NCBI RefSeq assembly: GCF_027460065.1
Contig: NZ_JAPYZZ010000009.1
Span: 118,477 to 182,476, forward strand
Origin: Martinezella rhizogenes
Lineage (GTDB): Bacteria; Pseudomonadota; Alphaproteobacteria; Rhizobiales; Rhizobiaceae
Direction of reading: 5' to 3'
Length of the DNA stretch: 64,000 nucleotides
Both the position numbers and the translations under genes were made by a program. Shown piece after piece: positions 26,788-35,310 of the stretch; position 1 is the stretch's first letter, and every line of letters starts with the position of its first letter. The notes under the pieces are model-generated. The model made no database searches. It was not told where the DNA came from and was given only the letters and a program-made list of their open reading frames with translations.

Positions 26788-28398
26788 ATGAGTGACAGAA
26801 TTACAAACTGGACCCGCTCCGACGATGCCGCCGTTGAACAGGCGATCCGCCGCGGTGCGACGCGGCGTGAACTGCTTCACATGATGCTGGCCGGTGGCGT
26901 CGCCCTTTCCGCAGGCTCGGCCATTCTCGGCCGCGCCTCAAAGGCCGCGGCCGCAACGCCGGTATCGGGCGGCACGCTGAAGGCGGCCGGCTGGTCCTCC
27001 TCCACCGCCGATACTCTCGACCCGGCAAAGGCCTCGCTTTCCACGGACTACGTCCGTTGCTGCGCGCTTTTTAACCGGCTGAGCTTCCTCGAGGCTTCTG
27101 GCACGCCGCAGATGGAGCTGGCCGAATCCATCGAATCCAAGGACGCCAAGACCTGGACGGTCAAGCTGCGTTCCGGCGTGACCTTCCATGATGGCAAGGC
27201 ATTGACCGCCGACGACGTTGTCTTTTCGCTGAAGCGCCATCTCGACCCCGCCGTCGGCTCCAAGGTCGCCAAGATCGCCGCCCAGATGACCGGCTTCAAG
27301 GCAGTCGACAAGAGCACGGTCGAGATCACGCTCGCCAGCGCCAATGCCGACCTGCCGACGATCCTTGCCATGCACCATTTCATGATCGTCGCCGACGGCA
27401 CGACCGATTTTTCCAAGGGCAACGGCACCGGCGCCTTCAAGCTCGAAAAATTCGAGCCGGGCGTGCGCTCGATCATGTCGAAAAACACCAATTACTGGAA
27501 ATCGGGTGGACCGCATGTCGACAGCTTCGAGTTCTTCGCGATCTCGGACGACAATGCCCGCGTCAACGCCCTTCTTTCCGGCGATATCCAGCTCGCGGCC
27601 GCCATCAACCCGCGCGCACTCCGTCTGCTCGACAAGCAGGAAGGTGTGGTCCTGTCGAAGGGAACCTCCGGCAACTACACCAATCTCAACATGCGTCTCG
27701 ACCAGGCGCCTGGCAACAAGGCTGATTTCATTGCCGGCATGAAGTCGATCGTCAATCGCGAGCAGATCGTCAAGGCTGCTCTTCGTGGTCTCGGCGAAGT
27801 GGGCAACGACCAGCCGATCCCGCCGATGAGCCCCTACCATAATCCCGACCTCAAGCCGAAGGCCTTCGATCCGGACAAGGCGAAGTTCCACTTCGAAAAG
27901 GCTGGTCTCATCGGTCAATCCATTCCGGTCATCACCTCGGATGCGGCGAATTCGGCCATCGACATGGCGATGATCATCCAGGCATCGGCTGCGGAAATCG
28001 GCATGAAGCTGGACGTCCAGCGTGTTCCTGCCGATGGCTACTGGAGCAATTACTGGCTGAAGGCGCCGATCCATTTCGGCAACATCAACCCGCGGCCAAC
28101 ACCGGATATCTTGTTCTCGTTGCTTTATGCGTCCGATGCGCCGTGGAACGAAAGCCAGTACAAGTCGCCGAAATTCGACAAGCTGATGCTTGAAGCGCGC
28201 GGTTTGCTTGATCTCGAAAAGCGCAAGCAGATCTATTTCGAAATGCAGACGATGATCGCCGACGAAGCCGGCACCATCATTCCCGCCTACCTTACCAATG
28301 TGGATGCCATCAGTTCCAAACTGAAGGGACTGGAGGCCAATCCGCTCGGTGGCATGATGGGTTACGCCTTTGCCGAATACGTCTGGCTCGAAGCCTGA
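26788..28398 (+). CDS. Peptide/opine-type ABC transporter binding protein (SBP family 5)
   Basis: ATG 26788 follows AAAGGGGAAG and yields 536 residues. A twin-arginine-like leader (RRGATRRELLHMMLAGG) precedes the mature start near AAAATPVSGG. Family 5 marks include LRSGVTFHDGKALTADDVVFSLKR (~140) and the DPDKAKFHFEKAG lobe. It is the first gene of a four-gene importer (binding protein, two permeases, double ATPase) and presumably captures the substrate degraded by the surrounding enzymes. Confidence 0.92.
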   Translation: MSDRITNWTRSDDAAVEQAIRRGATRRELLHMMLAGGVALSAGSAILGRASKAAAATPVSGGTLKAAGWSSSTADTLDPAKASLSTDYVRCCALFNRLSFLEASGTPQMELAESIESKDAKTWTVKLRSGVTFHDGKALTADDVVFSLKRHLDPAVGSKVAKIAAQMTGFKAVDKSTVEITLASANADLPTILAMHHFMIVADGTTDFSKGNGTGAFKLEKFEPGVRSIMSKNTNYWKSGGPHVDSFEFFAISDDNARVNALLSGDIQLAAAINPRALRLLDKQEGVVLSKGTSGNYTNLNMRLDQAPGNKADFIAGMKSIVNREQIVKAALRGLGEVGNDQPIPPMSPYHNPDLKPKAFDPDKAKFHFEKAGLIGQSIPVITSDAANSAIDMAMIIQASAAEIGMKLDVQRVPADGYWSNYWLKAPIHFGNINPRPTPDILFSLLYASDAPWNESQYKSPKFDKLMLEARGLLDLEKRKQIYFEMQTMIADEAGTIIPAYLTNVDAISSKLKGLEANPLGGMMGYAFAEYVWLEA

Positions 28399-28409
28399 TA
28401 GACCATGGA

Positions 28410-28433
28410 GCCGGGCGCAAAACAGCGCCCGGC
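28410..28433 (+). other. Hairpin after the binding-protein gene
   Basis: GCCGGGCGC and GCGCCCGGC form a 9-bp stem with a 6-base loop between the binding-protein gene and the first permease gene. No T-tract follows on the plus strand, so it more likely protects the upstream mRNA than terminates. Confidence 0.6.
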
Positions 28434-28491
28434 GAGCTTTCCGCAGGATGCGGGACGCCTCCACCATCAGGCATGTCGCAGGAGCATGTGA

Positions 28492-29442
28492 ATGAACAGC
28501 CGCATATTATCCCTTGTCGCCAGGCGGCTGGTCGTCATGCTGACGACGCTGCTGATCGTGTCGTTTATCGTCTTTTCCGCCACCAGCCTGCTGCCCGGCG
28601 ACACGGCGACGATCCTTCTCGGCCAGGCGGCGACACCGGAGGCCGTGGCCGGCCTGCGCACCGCCATGCATCTCGATGATCCCGCACTTCTGCGCTTCGT
28701 GCGCTGGCTTTTCGGCCTGCTGCACGGCGAACTCGGAACCTCCTATGCCAACAACATGGCGATTGCCGATCTCATCGGTCCGCGTTTCGTCAACTCCATG
28801 AAGCTTGCCGGCATCACCACCATCATCGCCGTGCCCCTGGCGCTCACACTCGGCATCAGCTCCGCCATGCTGCGCGGAACGCTTTATGACCGGGCCGTCA
28901 CCATCCTGACCATCGGCGTCATCTCGGTGCCGGAATTCATGATCGCCACGCTGGCCGTTCTGCTTTTCGCCGTTTACCTGAAATGGCTGCCGGCCCTGTC
29001 GCTGGTCAGCGAAATCCACTCGGTCTTCGATGTGCTGCGTATTTACGCCATGCCGGTCATCACGCTCACCTTCGTCGTCTCGGCGCAGATGATCCGCATG
29101 AGCCGCGCCGCCGTCATCGAAACGCTTGATACGCCCTATGTCGAAATGGCGCTCTTGAAGGGCGCGCCGCGCATGCGCATCGTGCTGCGCCATGCGCTGC
29201 CCAATGCGCTCGGCCCCATCGTCAATGCGGTGGCACTGTCGCTCTCTTACCTTGTCGGCGGCGTCATCATCGTCGAGACGATCTTCAATTATCCCGGTAT
29301 CGCCAAGCTGATGGTCGATGGCGTCGCGACCCGCGACCTGCCGCTGATCCAGACCTGCGCGATGATCTTCTGCGTCGGTTATCTCCTCCTCATCACGACA
29401 GCTGACATCATCGCCATCATGTCCAATCCGAGGCTGCGCTGA
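28492..29442 (+). CDS. ABC transporter permease (DppB type)
   Basis: The 316-residue protein has six predicted helices, an N-terminal RRLVVMLTTLLIVSFIVFSAT helix and the DppB-family block PGDTATILLGQAATPEAV. The EAA coupling loop is at ~220 (YVEMALLKGAPRMRIVLRHALPNALGPI). Its stop overlaps the start of the next permease as TGATG, indicating translational coupling. Confidence 0.93.
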   Translation: MNSRILSLVARRLVVMLTTLLIVSFIVFSATSLLPGDTATILLGQAATPEAVAGLRTAMHLDDPALLRFVRWLFGLLHGELGTSYANNMAIADLIGPRFVNSMKLAGITTIIAVPLALTLGISSAMLRGTLYDRAVTILTIGVISVPEFMIATLAVLLFAVYLKWLPALSLVSEIHSVFDVLRIYAMPVITLTFVVSAQMIRMSRAAVIETLDTPYVEMALLKGAPRMRIVLRHALPNALGPIVNAVALSLSYLVGGVIIVETIFNYPGIAKLMVDGVATRDLPLIQTCAMIFCVGYLLLITTADIIAIMSNPRLR

Positions 29443-30296
29443 TGACCGATCATATCAAGACATATCAGGGAACTTCGCGTTTGGGTTACAAGATCAACGC
29501 AGTCGGCGTTTTCGGCTTTCTCGTCATTTTCCTCTGGGCGATGGTTGCGATTTTCGCACCCTATCTCATTCCGCATCCGGTGGGTGAAATCGTCGATCTC
29601 GATTATTTCGGCCCCATGACATCAGATTTATGGCTCGGCTCCGATTATCTCGGCCGCGATGTTTTTTCCCGCATCCTCATGGGTGCACGTTTCACGGTCG
29701 GCATTTCGCTGGCGGCCGTCACCATCGCCTGCGTATCCGGAGTTGTGCTCGGCATGTGCGCGGCCGTCATCGGCGGCTGGTTCGACGCCGCGCTCAGCCG
29801 GTTTCTCGACGCGGTTAATTCGATACCCAGCAAGCTGTTCGGCCTTGTGGTCGTTGCGGCGGTCGGATCTTCCATTCCGGTACTGATCATCACGCTTTCG
29901 GTCATCTATACGCCGGGTGCCTATCGTTTCGCCCGGGCACTGGCGGTAAATGTCAACACCATGGATTTCGTCACCGTTGCCCGCGTACGCGGCGAAAGCC
30001 TGCTGTACCTCATCGGCTCGGAAATCCTGCCAAACATCATCCGTCCGGTGCTTGCCGATCTCGGTGTGCGTTTTGTCTTCATCGTGTTGCTTTTATCGGG
30101 CCTCTCCTTCCTCGGCCTTGGCTTGCAGCCGCCAGATGCAGACTGGGGCGCGCTGGTGCGTGAAAATATCGGCGGCCTGCCGTTTGCGGCACCGGCCGTC
30201 ATCTTCCCGTCGCTGGCCATTGCCAGCCTGACGATCAGCGTCAACCTGCTGATCGACAATCTGCCGCAGAAAATCAGCGACAGGAGCGAAGCATGA
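29442..30296 (+). CDS. ABC transporter permease (DppC type)
   Basis: This 284-residue permease has five to six helices. It carries the DppC block LGSDYLGRDVFSRILMGARFTVGISLAAV (residues ~65-93) and the EAA loop DFVTVARVRGESLLYLIGSEILPNIIRPV (~170). The start overlaps the upstream permease stop, and its own stop overlaps the ATPase start by 4 bases (ATGA). Confidence 0.93.
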   Translation: MTDHIKTYQGTSRLGYKINAVGVFGFLVIFLWAMVAIFAPYLIPHPVGEIVDLDYFGPMTSDLWLGSDYLGRDVFSRILMGARFTVGISLAAVTIACVSGVVLGMCAAVIGGWFDAALSRFLDAVNSIPSKLFGLVVVAAVGSSIPVLIITLSVIYTPGAYRFARALAVNVNTMDFVTVARVRGESLLYLIGSEILPNIIRPVLADLGVRFVFIVLLLSGLSFLGLGLQPPDADWGALVRENIGGLPFAAPAVIFPSLAIASLTISVNLLIDNLPQKISDRSEA

Positions 30297-31948
30297 ACAA
30301 TCTCGTTGAAATCCGCGGACTGAAAGTTGAAGCGACCACTGACAGCGGCCGCCGCATCGATATCATCAAGGGTGTCGATATCGACATCGCCGATGGCGAA
30401 ATCGTCGCGCTGATCGGCGAAAGCGGCTCCGGCAAGACAACGATCGCGCTGACGCTGATGGGCTATGCCCGCCCCGGCTGCCGCATTTCCGGTGGCAGCG
30501 TCAAGATTGCCGGTCGCGACATGGTCCAGCTTTCGGAAGCCGAGCGCGCCAGGGTGCGCGGCACGAAAGTGACCTATGTGCCGCAAAGTGCGGCCGCCGC
30601 CTTCAACCCGGCGCAGAAGATCATCGATCAGGTCATCGAAGTCACGCGCATCCACCATCTGATGCCGCCGCAGGAAGCACGCGCCCGGGCGGTGGAACTT
30701 TTCAAGGCGCTCTCTTTGCCCAACCCGGAGACCATCGGCGAGCGTTATCCGCACCAGGTCTCCGGTGGCCAGTTGCAGCGCCTTTCCGCCGCCATGGCGC
30801 TGATCGGCGACCCGAAGCTGGTGATCTTCGACGAACCGACCACCGCCCTTGATGTGACGACCCAGATAGAGGTTCTGCGCGCCTTCAAATCGGCCATGCG
30901 CAAGGGCGGCATCAGCGGCGTTTATGTATCGCACGACCTCGCCGTCGTCGCCCAGATCGCCGACCGCATCGTCGTGCTGAAAGGCGGCGAGGTGCAGGAA
31001 ACCGGCACCACCAAGGATATTCTCGAAAATGCACAACATCCTTATACGAAGGAATTGCTGACCGCGTTTCATGACAAGGTCCGCGTGGTCACACCCGCCA
31101 AGCAGGAACGGGCAACGCCGCTGCTGGATATTGAAAATCTGATCGCCGGTTACGGCACCAAGGGCGACGACAAGATGCCGCTGGTGCGGGCGGTGGATTC
31201 CGTCAACCTTGCGGTCTACCCCGGTCGCAATCTCGGCATCATCGGCGAATCCGGCTGCGGGAAATCGACGCTGGCGCGCGCGATTGCCGGTATCCTGCCG
31301 GCGGCAAGCGGCCATGTGATCTTCGAAGGCAAGCAACTGAATGCCGATGCCCGACGTCGGACCAGCGACCAGCTGCGCCGCATGCAGATCGTTTTCCAAT
31401 ATGCCGATACAGCGCTCAACCCGTCAAAAACCATCGAGGATATTCTAGGGCGGCCGCTGACCTTTTATCACGGCATGAAGGGCAAGGCGCGCGATGCGCG
31501 GATCGACCAGCTTCTCGATATGGTGAAGCTGCCGCGCTCCGTGCGCCATCGCCACCCCTCCGGCCTTTCCGGCGGACAGAAACAGCGCGTCAATTTCGCC
31601 CGGGCACTTGCGGCCGAACCGTCGCTCATCATCTGCGATGAAATCACCTCGGCGCTCGATACCGTGGTCGCGTCCGCAATCATCGATCTTCTGGGAGAAC
31701 TCCAGCGGGAGCTTGGCCTCTCCTATATCTTCATCAGCCACGATCTTTCCGTGGTGGAGACCATCTGCGACGAAATTGTCGTGATGTATGGCGGACAGAA
31801 GGTGGAGCATCTGGAAACGGACGCGATCAAATCGCCCACCCATCCCTATTCAAAGCTGCTCTTCTCCTCGGTGCCGAAACTGGATCCGACATGGCTTGAC
31901 AATCTCCAGCAGGATGCAGAGCTGGTGCGGGCGTTTTCCAAGAGGTGA
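30293..31948 (+). CDS. Fused double ABC ATPase (DppD-DppF type)
   Basis: This 551-residue protein combines two ATPase domains that are often separate. Domain 1 has Walker A GESGSGKTT (42-50), signature VSGGQLQRL (~160) and Walker B VIFDEPTTALD. Domain 2 has Walker A GESGCGKST (~318), signature LSGGQKQRV (~425) and IICDEITSALD (~447, T replacing the usual P in the D-loop region). It powers the permeases encoded just upstream and ends the operon; a palindromic repeat follows 12 bases later. Confidence 0.94.
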   Translation: MNNLVEIRGLKVEATTDSGRRIDIIKGVDIDIADGEIVALIGESGSGKTTIALTLMGYARPGCRISGGSVKIAGRDMVQLSEAERARVRGTKVTYVPQSAAAAFNPAQKIIDQVIEVTRIHHLMPPQEARARAVELFKALSLPNPETIGERYPHQVSGGQLQRLSAAMALIGDPKLVIFDEPTTALDVTTQIEVLRAFKSAMRKGGISGVYVSHDLAVVAQIADRIVVLKGGEVQETGTTKDILENAQHPYTKELLTAFHDKVRVVTPAKQERATPLLDIENLIAGYGTKGDDKMPLVRAVDSVNLAVYPGRNLGIIGESGCGKSTLARAIAGILPAASGHVIFEGKQLNADARRRTSDQLRRMQIVFQYADTALNPSKTIEDILGRPLTFYHGMKGKARDARIDQLLDMVKLPRSVRHRHPSGLSGGQKQRVNFARALAAEPSLIICDEITSALDTVVASAIIDLLGELQRELGLSYIFISHDLSVVETICDEIVVMYGGQKVEHLETDAIKSPTHPYSKLLFSSVPKLDPTWLDNLQQDAELVRAFSKR

Positions 31949-31959
31949 GAAACTCTCCT

Positions 31960-32067
31960 CCGTCATGCCGATCTTGAGCCGGCATCCAGCCACGACGCGT
32001 CTGCGCCGTGAAAAGACTCTTTTGCGATCAAGGACTTGACCGCACTGGACCCAGGATCAGATGACGG
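31960..32067. repeat. Intact palindromic intergenic repeat element
   Basis: The element begins CCGTCAT and ends ATGACGG, with an internal ATGCCG/CGGCAT hairpin and a block GGCATCCAGCCACG. A closely related copy (shared CCGGCATCCAGCCACG and GCGTCTGCGC) lies at 63693-63781, where the right arm is missing next to an IS110 transposase gene. It sits between converging genes and probably also terminates transcription. Confidence 0.65.
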
Positions 32068-32131
32068 CGTGTGAATGCAACGCCTTTCCAAAACCATCAA
32101 TTTTGTGGGCGCTTGAGGCACCCTCTCCGCC

Positions 32132-32611
32132 TCAAAGCGGAAACAGGCTGGTCAGCGGCATATGCGATTTGATGATCGGCGATTTCAGCACCACGAAGCT
32201 GAAATATTTGTCGATGCCGACATCCATATCCGTCAGCCGCTCCATGATCGACTGATATTCCACGATGCCCGACGTCACGAATTTCAGCAGATAATCATAC
32301 CCGCCGGAAACAAGATGGCACTCCACCACCTGGTCGATCTTTTCAACCACGCCCAGGAAGCGGGCGAAATCGATCTGGCGGTGGTTCTTGAGCGTGATCT
32401 CCGTGAAGACCGTCAGCGTCTGGCCGAGCTTGTTGATGTTGATCTGCGCCGAATAACCTTCGATATAACCTTCTGCCTGCAGCTTCTTCACCCGCATCAG
32501 GCAGGGGCTGGGCGACAGGTTGACGAGCTCCGCCAGTTCGACATTGGTGATGCGACCGTTTTTCTGCAGCTCGTAAAGGATCTTGATGTCGATCCGATCA
32601 AGTTTCATCAT
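32132..32611 (-). CDS. Lrp/AsnC-family transcriptional regulator
   Basis: The 159-residue regulator has an N-terminal winged helix (~4-55; LDRIDIKILYELQKNGRITNVELAELVNLSPSPCLMRVKKL) and an RAM/AsnC ligand domain (~68-145; VFTEITLKNH, VVECHLVSGGYDYLLKFV). It is divergent from the FAD oxidoreductase at 32838, separated by 226 bases with a direct repeat. Lrp-type proteins usually sense an amino acid and control the adjacent catabolic gene. Confidence 0.93.
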   Translation of the reverse strand: MMKLDRIDIKILYELQKNGRITNVELAELVNLSPSPCLMRVKKLQAEGYIEGYSAQININKLGQTLTVFTEITLKNHRQIDFARFLGVVEKIDQVVECHLVSGGYDYLLKFVTSGIVEYQSIMERLTDMDVGIDKYFSFVVLKSPIIKSHMPLTSLFPL

Positions 32612-32641
32612 CTGCGGAACCCCTTTTTTGTTTTTGTAAGC

Positions 32642-32729
32642 GCAGCATAAAATTCTGGCGCGTTGACGGAAATCTTATCACATGGGCGAGCCCTGTCGAC
32701 GTAGGGATATTTTTTTGATGCAGCATAAA
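32642..32729. promoter_or_regulatory. Divergent promoter region with a GCAGCATAAA direct repeat
   Basis: GCAGCATAAA occurs at 32642-32651 and again at 32720-32729, 78 bases apart, between the Lrp-type regulator and the FAD oxidoreductase. Widely spaced half-sites suit an octameric Lrp protein that wraps DNA. No binding data; inference only. Confidence 0.35.
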
Positions 32730-32837
32730 GAGTTGCAGAAGCATCACCGAACAGCAGGAGATTCCGGCAAGTGGCCCAGTCTGGCAGCGTTTACACGTTG
32801 GCTGAGGTAAATTAGGACGAATATAAGGAGTCCGACC

Positions 32838-34163
32838 ATGCCCGCCCCGCTGCAACAGATCACGACATCGCCGGAACTGCCGAAATCCGCGGACGCCGTC
32901 ATTATCGGCGGCGGCATTGTCGGTGTCTTTACCGCCTATTACCTCGCCCGGCGCGGCCTGAAAGTGGCGCTGGTCGAAAAGGGCCTTGTTGGCGCGGAGC
33001 AATCCAGCCGAAACTGGGGTTGGTGCCGCCAGCAGAACCGCGATGCCCGCGAATTGCCGATCTCTACCCAAAGCCTCGCACTCTGGGAGCAATTCGCCAC
33101 TGAGAGCGGCGAAGACACCGGTTTTCGCCGCTGCGGGCTGTTTTACCTGAGCGACAATGAGGCGGAGCTCGCCGGCTGGGCGCGCTGGCGTGATTTTGCC
33201 ATCACGGCAGGGGTGACAACGCACATGCTGAGCGCCGATGAGGCCAGCGAACGCGGCCGGGCAACCGGAAGACACTGGAAGGGCGGCGTCTTTTCACCCA
33301 CCGACGGCACGGCCGATCCTTCCATGGCGGCACCCGCGGTCGCGCGCGCCATCATCAAACTGGGCGGCACCGTACACCAGAATTGCGCCGCGCGGGGACT
33401 GGAAACGGAAGGCGGCCGGGTCAGCGCCGTCGTCACCGAAAAAGGCACCATTCGCACCAAAACCGCCATCATGTCCGGCGGAGCCTGGGCCTCCTCCTTC
33501 TGCCGCCAGCTCGGCATTCGTTTTCCGCAGGCTTCCGTCCGCTCTTCCATTCTTTCCGTCACGCCGGGCGCGGAAGGCCTGCCGGATGCGCTGCACACAG
33601 CCGCCGTTTCGGTAACGAAGCGACACAATGGCGGCTACACCCTCGCCATCAGCGGGCTGGGGCGCATTGACCCGACGGCACAGCAGATGCGGTTTTCCCG
33701 CGAATTCGTGCCGATGTTCCTTAAACGCTGGCGCAGCCTGCGCCCAGGCGGGCTGGAGGGCGTTCGCAGCGGCCACGAGACGCTGAAACGCTGGCGCCTC
33801 GATGCGCCGACGCCGATGGAGCGGGTGCGCATTCTTGACCCGAAACCCAACGCCGCCGCCATCCAGGAAACCCACAAGAGGGCGCTCGAACTTCTGCCGG
33901 CGCTGAACAAAACGCGGATCGCCGCCACCTGGGCCGGTTTCATCGACAGCACGCCGGATGGGGTTCCCGCCATCGGCGAGACCAGCGAATTGCCGGGGTT
34001 TATTCTCGCCGCCGGTTTCAGCGGCCATGGTTTCGGTATCGGGCCGGGTGCCGGCCATCTGATCGCCGATATCGTGACGGGCTCAAACCCGATCGTCGAC
34101 CCCGCTCCCTATCATCCCAGCCGTTTCCAGGGCTCGGCCTGGGGCAAAGTCGCGGATTTCTAA
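32838..34163 (+). CDS. FAD-dependent amino-acid oxidoreductase (DAO / D-amino-acid dehydrogenase family)
   Basis: This 441-residue flavoprotein has the dinucleotide motif AVIIGGGIVGVFTAYYLARRG (residues ~21-41), a second flavin contact at SSRNWGWCRQQ (~58) and the C-terminal FAD motif GFSGHGFGIGPGAGHLIADI (~395). AAGGAG precedes the ATG. The adjacent divergent Lrp-type regulator suggests amino-acid control. It may dehydrogenate a D- or N-alkyl amino acid (opine-like) taken up by the nearby ABC system; the exact substrate is unknown. Confidence 0.88.
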   Translation: MPAPLQQITTSPELPKSADAVIIGGGIVGVFTAYYLARRGLKVALVEKGLVGAEQSSRNWGWCRQQNRDARELPISTQSLALWEQFATESGEDTGFRRCGLFYLSDNEAELAGWARWRDFAITAGVTTHMLSADEASERGRATGRHWKGGVFSPTDGTADPSMAAPAVARAIIKLGGTVHQNCAARGLETEGGRVSAVVTEKGTIRTKTAIMSGGAWASSFCRQLGIRFPQASVRSSILSVTPGAEGLPDALHTAAVSVTKRHNGGYTLAISGLGRIDPTAQQMRFSREFVPMFLKRWRSLRPGGLEGVRSGHETLKRWRLDAPTPMERVRILDPKPNAAAIQETHKRALELLPALNKTRIAATWAGFIDSTPDGVPAIGETSELPGFILAAGFSGHGFGIGPGAGHLIADIVTGSNPIVDPAPYHPSRFQGSAWGKVADF

Positions 34164-34177
34164 GGCTGCCGACGAAA

Positions 34178-34209
34178 CAATATCCGCAGGCCGGAACCCG
34201 CGGATATTG
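34178..34209. terminator. Bidirectional hairpin between converging genes
   Basis: CAATATCCGC and GCGGATATTG form a perfect 10-bp stem with a 12-base loop. It is placed between the converging FAD oxidoreductase and binding-protein genes and marks the boundary between the amino-compound and organosulfur regions. A T-tract is lacking. Confidence 0.6.
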
Positions 34210-34234
34210 CCGTCCACCGCATTTATTCAAGCAA

Positions 34235-35170
34235 TCAGCTTTTTGGCAGGCCGGGCGGGTTGGTGCGTGACTCCGGCAGAGCCTCTTCCGAAAGCTGCCA
34301 GCGATCCAGAATTTTCGCGTAAGCGCCACTCTTGATCAGATCATTGGTCGCAAGCGTCAGGGCATCGGCCAGTCCCGACCCCTTGCGCGTGGTGATGGCG
34401 ACATCCGATCGTTCCGGCCAGCCGGCGGAGAGCGTTCCGACACGCTTGATGGTCTTGTCGCGCGCCGCGATGAAAACCAGCTGCGCATGCGGCTGAACGA
34501 TGACATCCGCCCGCCCTGCCGAAAGCGCGACAAACCGGGTGGCCTCGTCGTCATAATATTGCAGCTCGATGGGCTTCAATCCGGCGGCGACGTTCTCATC
34601 GCTCCATTTCAGCAGGATACGCTCCTGATTGGTGCCGGCGCCGACGATGATCCTCAGCCCCGCCGCGTCCTTCGGCTCCTTGATTTCGGTGATGCCGCTG
34701 TCCGACTTGACGAAAAAGCCGTGCAGGCCCTGGCGATAGGTCGAAAAATCGAACTTTTCCTTACGCTGTTCGGTCACGCCGACATTGGAGATGACGGCAT
34801 CGTATTTTCCCGAAGCAAGCCCGAGCGGCCAGTCCGCCCATGCCACCGCCACCAGTTCCAGTTCAAGACCAAGGCTATCGGCCACCGCAAGCGCATAGTC
34901 GGGGTCGGCGCCGACCACCGTCTTTGCATCCGTTGCATAGGTGGCGAGCGGCGGGCCGCCGGGAGAAACGGCAACGGTCAATTTGCCCGGCGTGACGAAC
35001 TTGAAACCCTTCGGCACGGCGGCAATCGCGCCGGGGTCTTTTTCGACCCTGATGCGGCCGGGCTGATCCGGCGACAGATCGAAGACATCATTGGCGGAAG
35101 CGGATCCAAAACCGGCAATGGACAGGAACGCGCCAAGCGTAACCGTAGCGAAACGAGAGATGAAGGTCAT
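34235..35170 (-). CDS. Polar-amino-acid-type ABC binding protein (copy 2, S-compound operon)
   Basis: The start at ATG 35170 gives 311 residues with a signal peptide (~1-26, GSASAND). SBP family 3 marks: GKLTVAVSPGGPPLATY (~62), DPDYALAVADSLGLELELV (~88), DWPLGLASGKYDAVISNVGVTEQRK and YRQGLHGFFV. It is paralogous to the upstream binding protein and shares the C-terminus SRTNPPGLPKS. It is the last gene of the seven-gene operon; two paralogous binding proteins also occur in the Bacillus ytm operon (TcyJ, TcyK), supporting an S-modified cysteine or cystine-like ligand. Confidence 0.9.
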   Translation of the reverse strand: MTFISRFATVTLGAFLSIAGFGSASANDVFDLSPDQPGRIRVEKDPGAIAAVPKGFKFVTPGKLTVAVSPGGPPLATYATDAKTVVGADPDYALAVADSLGLELELVAVAWADWPLGLASGKYDAVISNVGVTEQRKEKFDFSTYRQGLHGFFVKSDSGITEIKEPKDAAGLRIIVGAGTNQERILLKWSDENVAAGLKPIELQYYDDEATRFVALSAGRADVIVQPHAQLVFIAARDKTIKRVGTLSAGWPERSDVAITTRKGSGLADALTLATNDLIKSGAYAKILDRWQLSEEALPESRTNPPGLPKS

Positions 35171-35255
35171 TGTGGTTTCCCGATTAGGATTGCGGGACGG
35201 AAGTAGCGCGGGCGGGAGGATGCCCGCGCCACCGGCTGAGTGATGTCCCACCTTC

Positions 35256-35295
35256 AACTCAGCATTTGGCAACTCAGCATTTGGCAGTTCAGCTT
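35256..35295. repeat. 15-bp tandem repeat between two binding-protein genes
   Basis: AACTCAGCATTTGGC is repeated head to tail (35256-35270, 35271-35285), followed by a degenerate partial unit AGTTCAGCTT. It lies between the stop of the first binding-protein gene and the start of the second. Probably a slippage product; no function evident. Confidence 0.7.
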
Positions 35296-35310
35296 GTGGG
35301 CACTTCGCGC

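Noticed and set aside
26938..28467. 509-codon minus-strand open frame
   Set aside because: Exactly opposes the SBP5 gene; translation is Arg/Gly/His-rich with no domain. Similar long antisense frames at 29921-31399 and 57733-59205 were rejected for the same reason.
35171..35310. CRISPR-like array between the two binding-protein genes
   Set aside because: The units are 15 bp with no spacers; this is a simple tandem duplication. No CRISPR array or cas gene was seen in the window.
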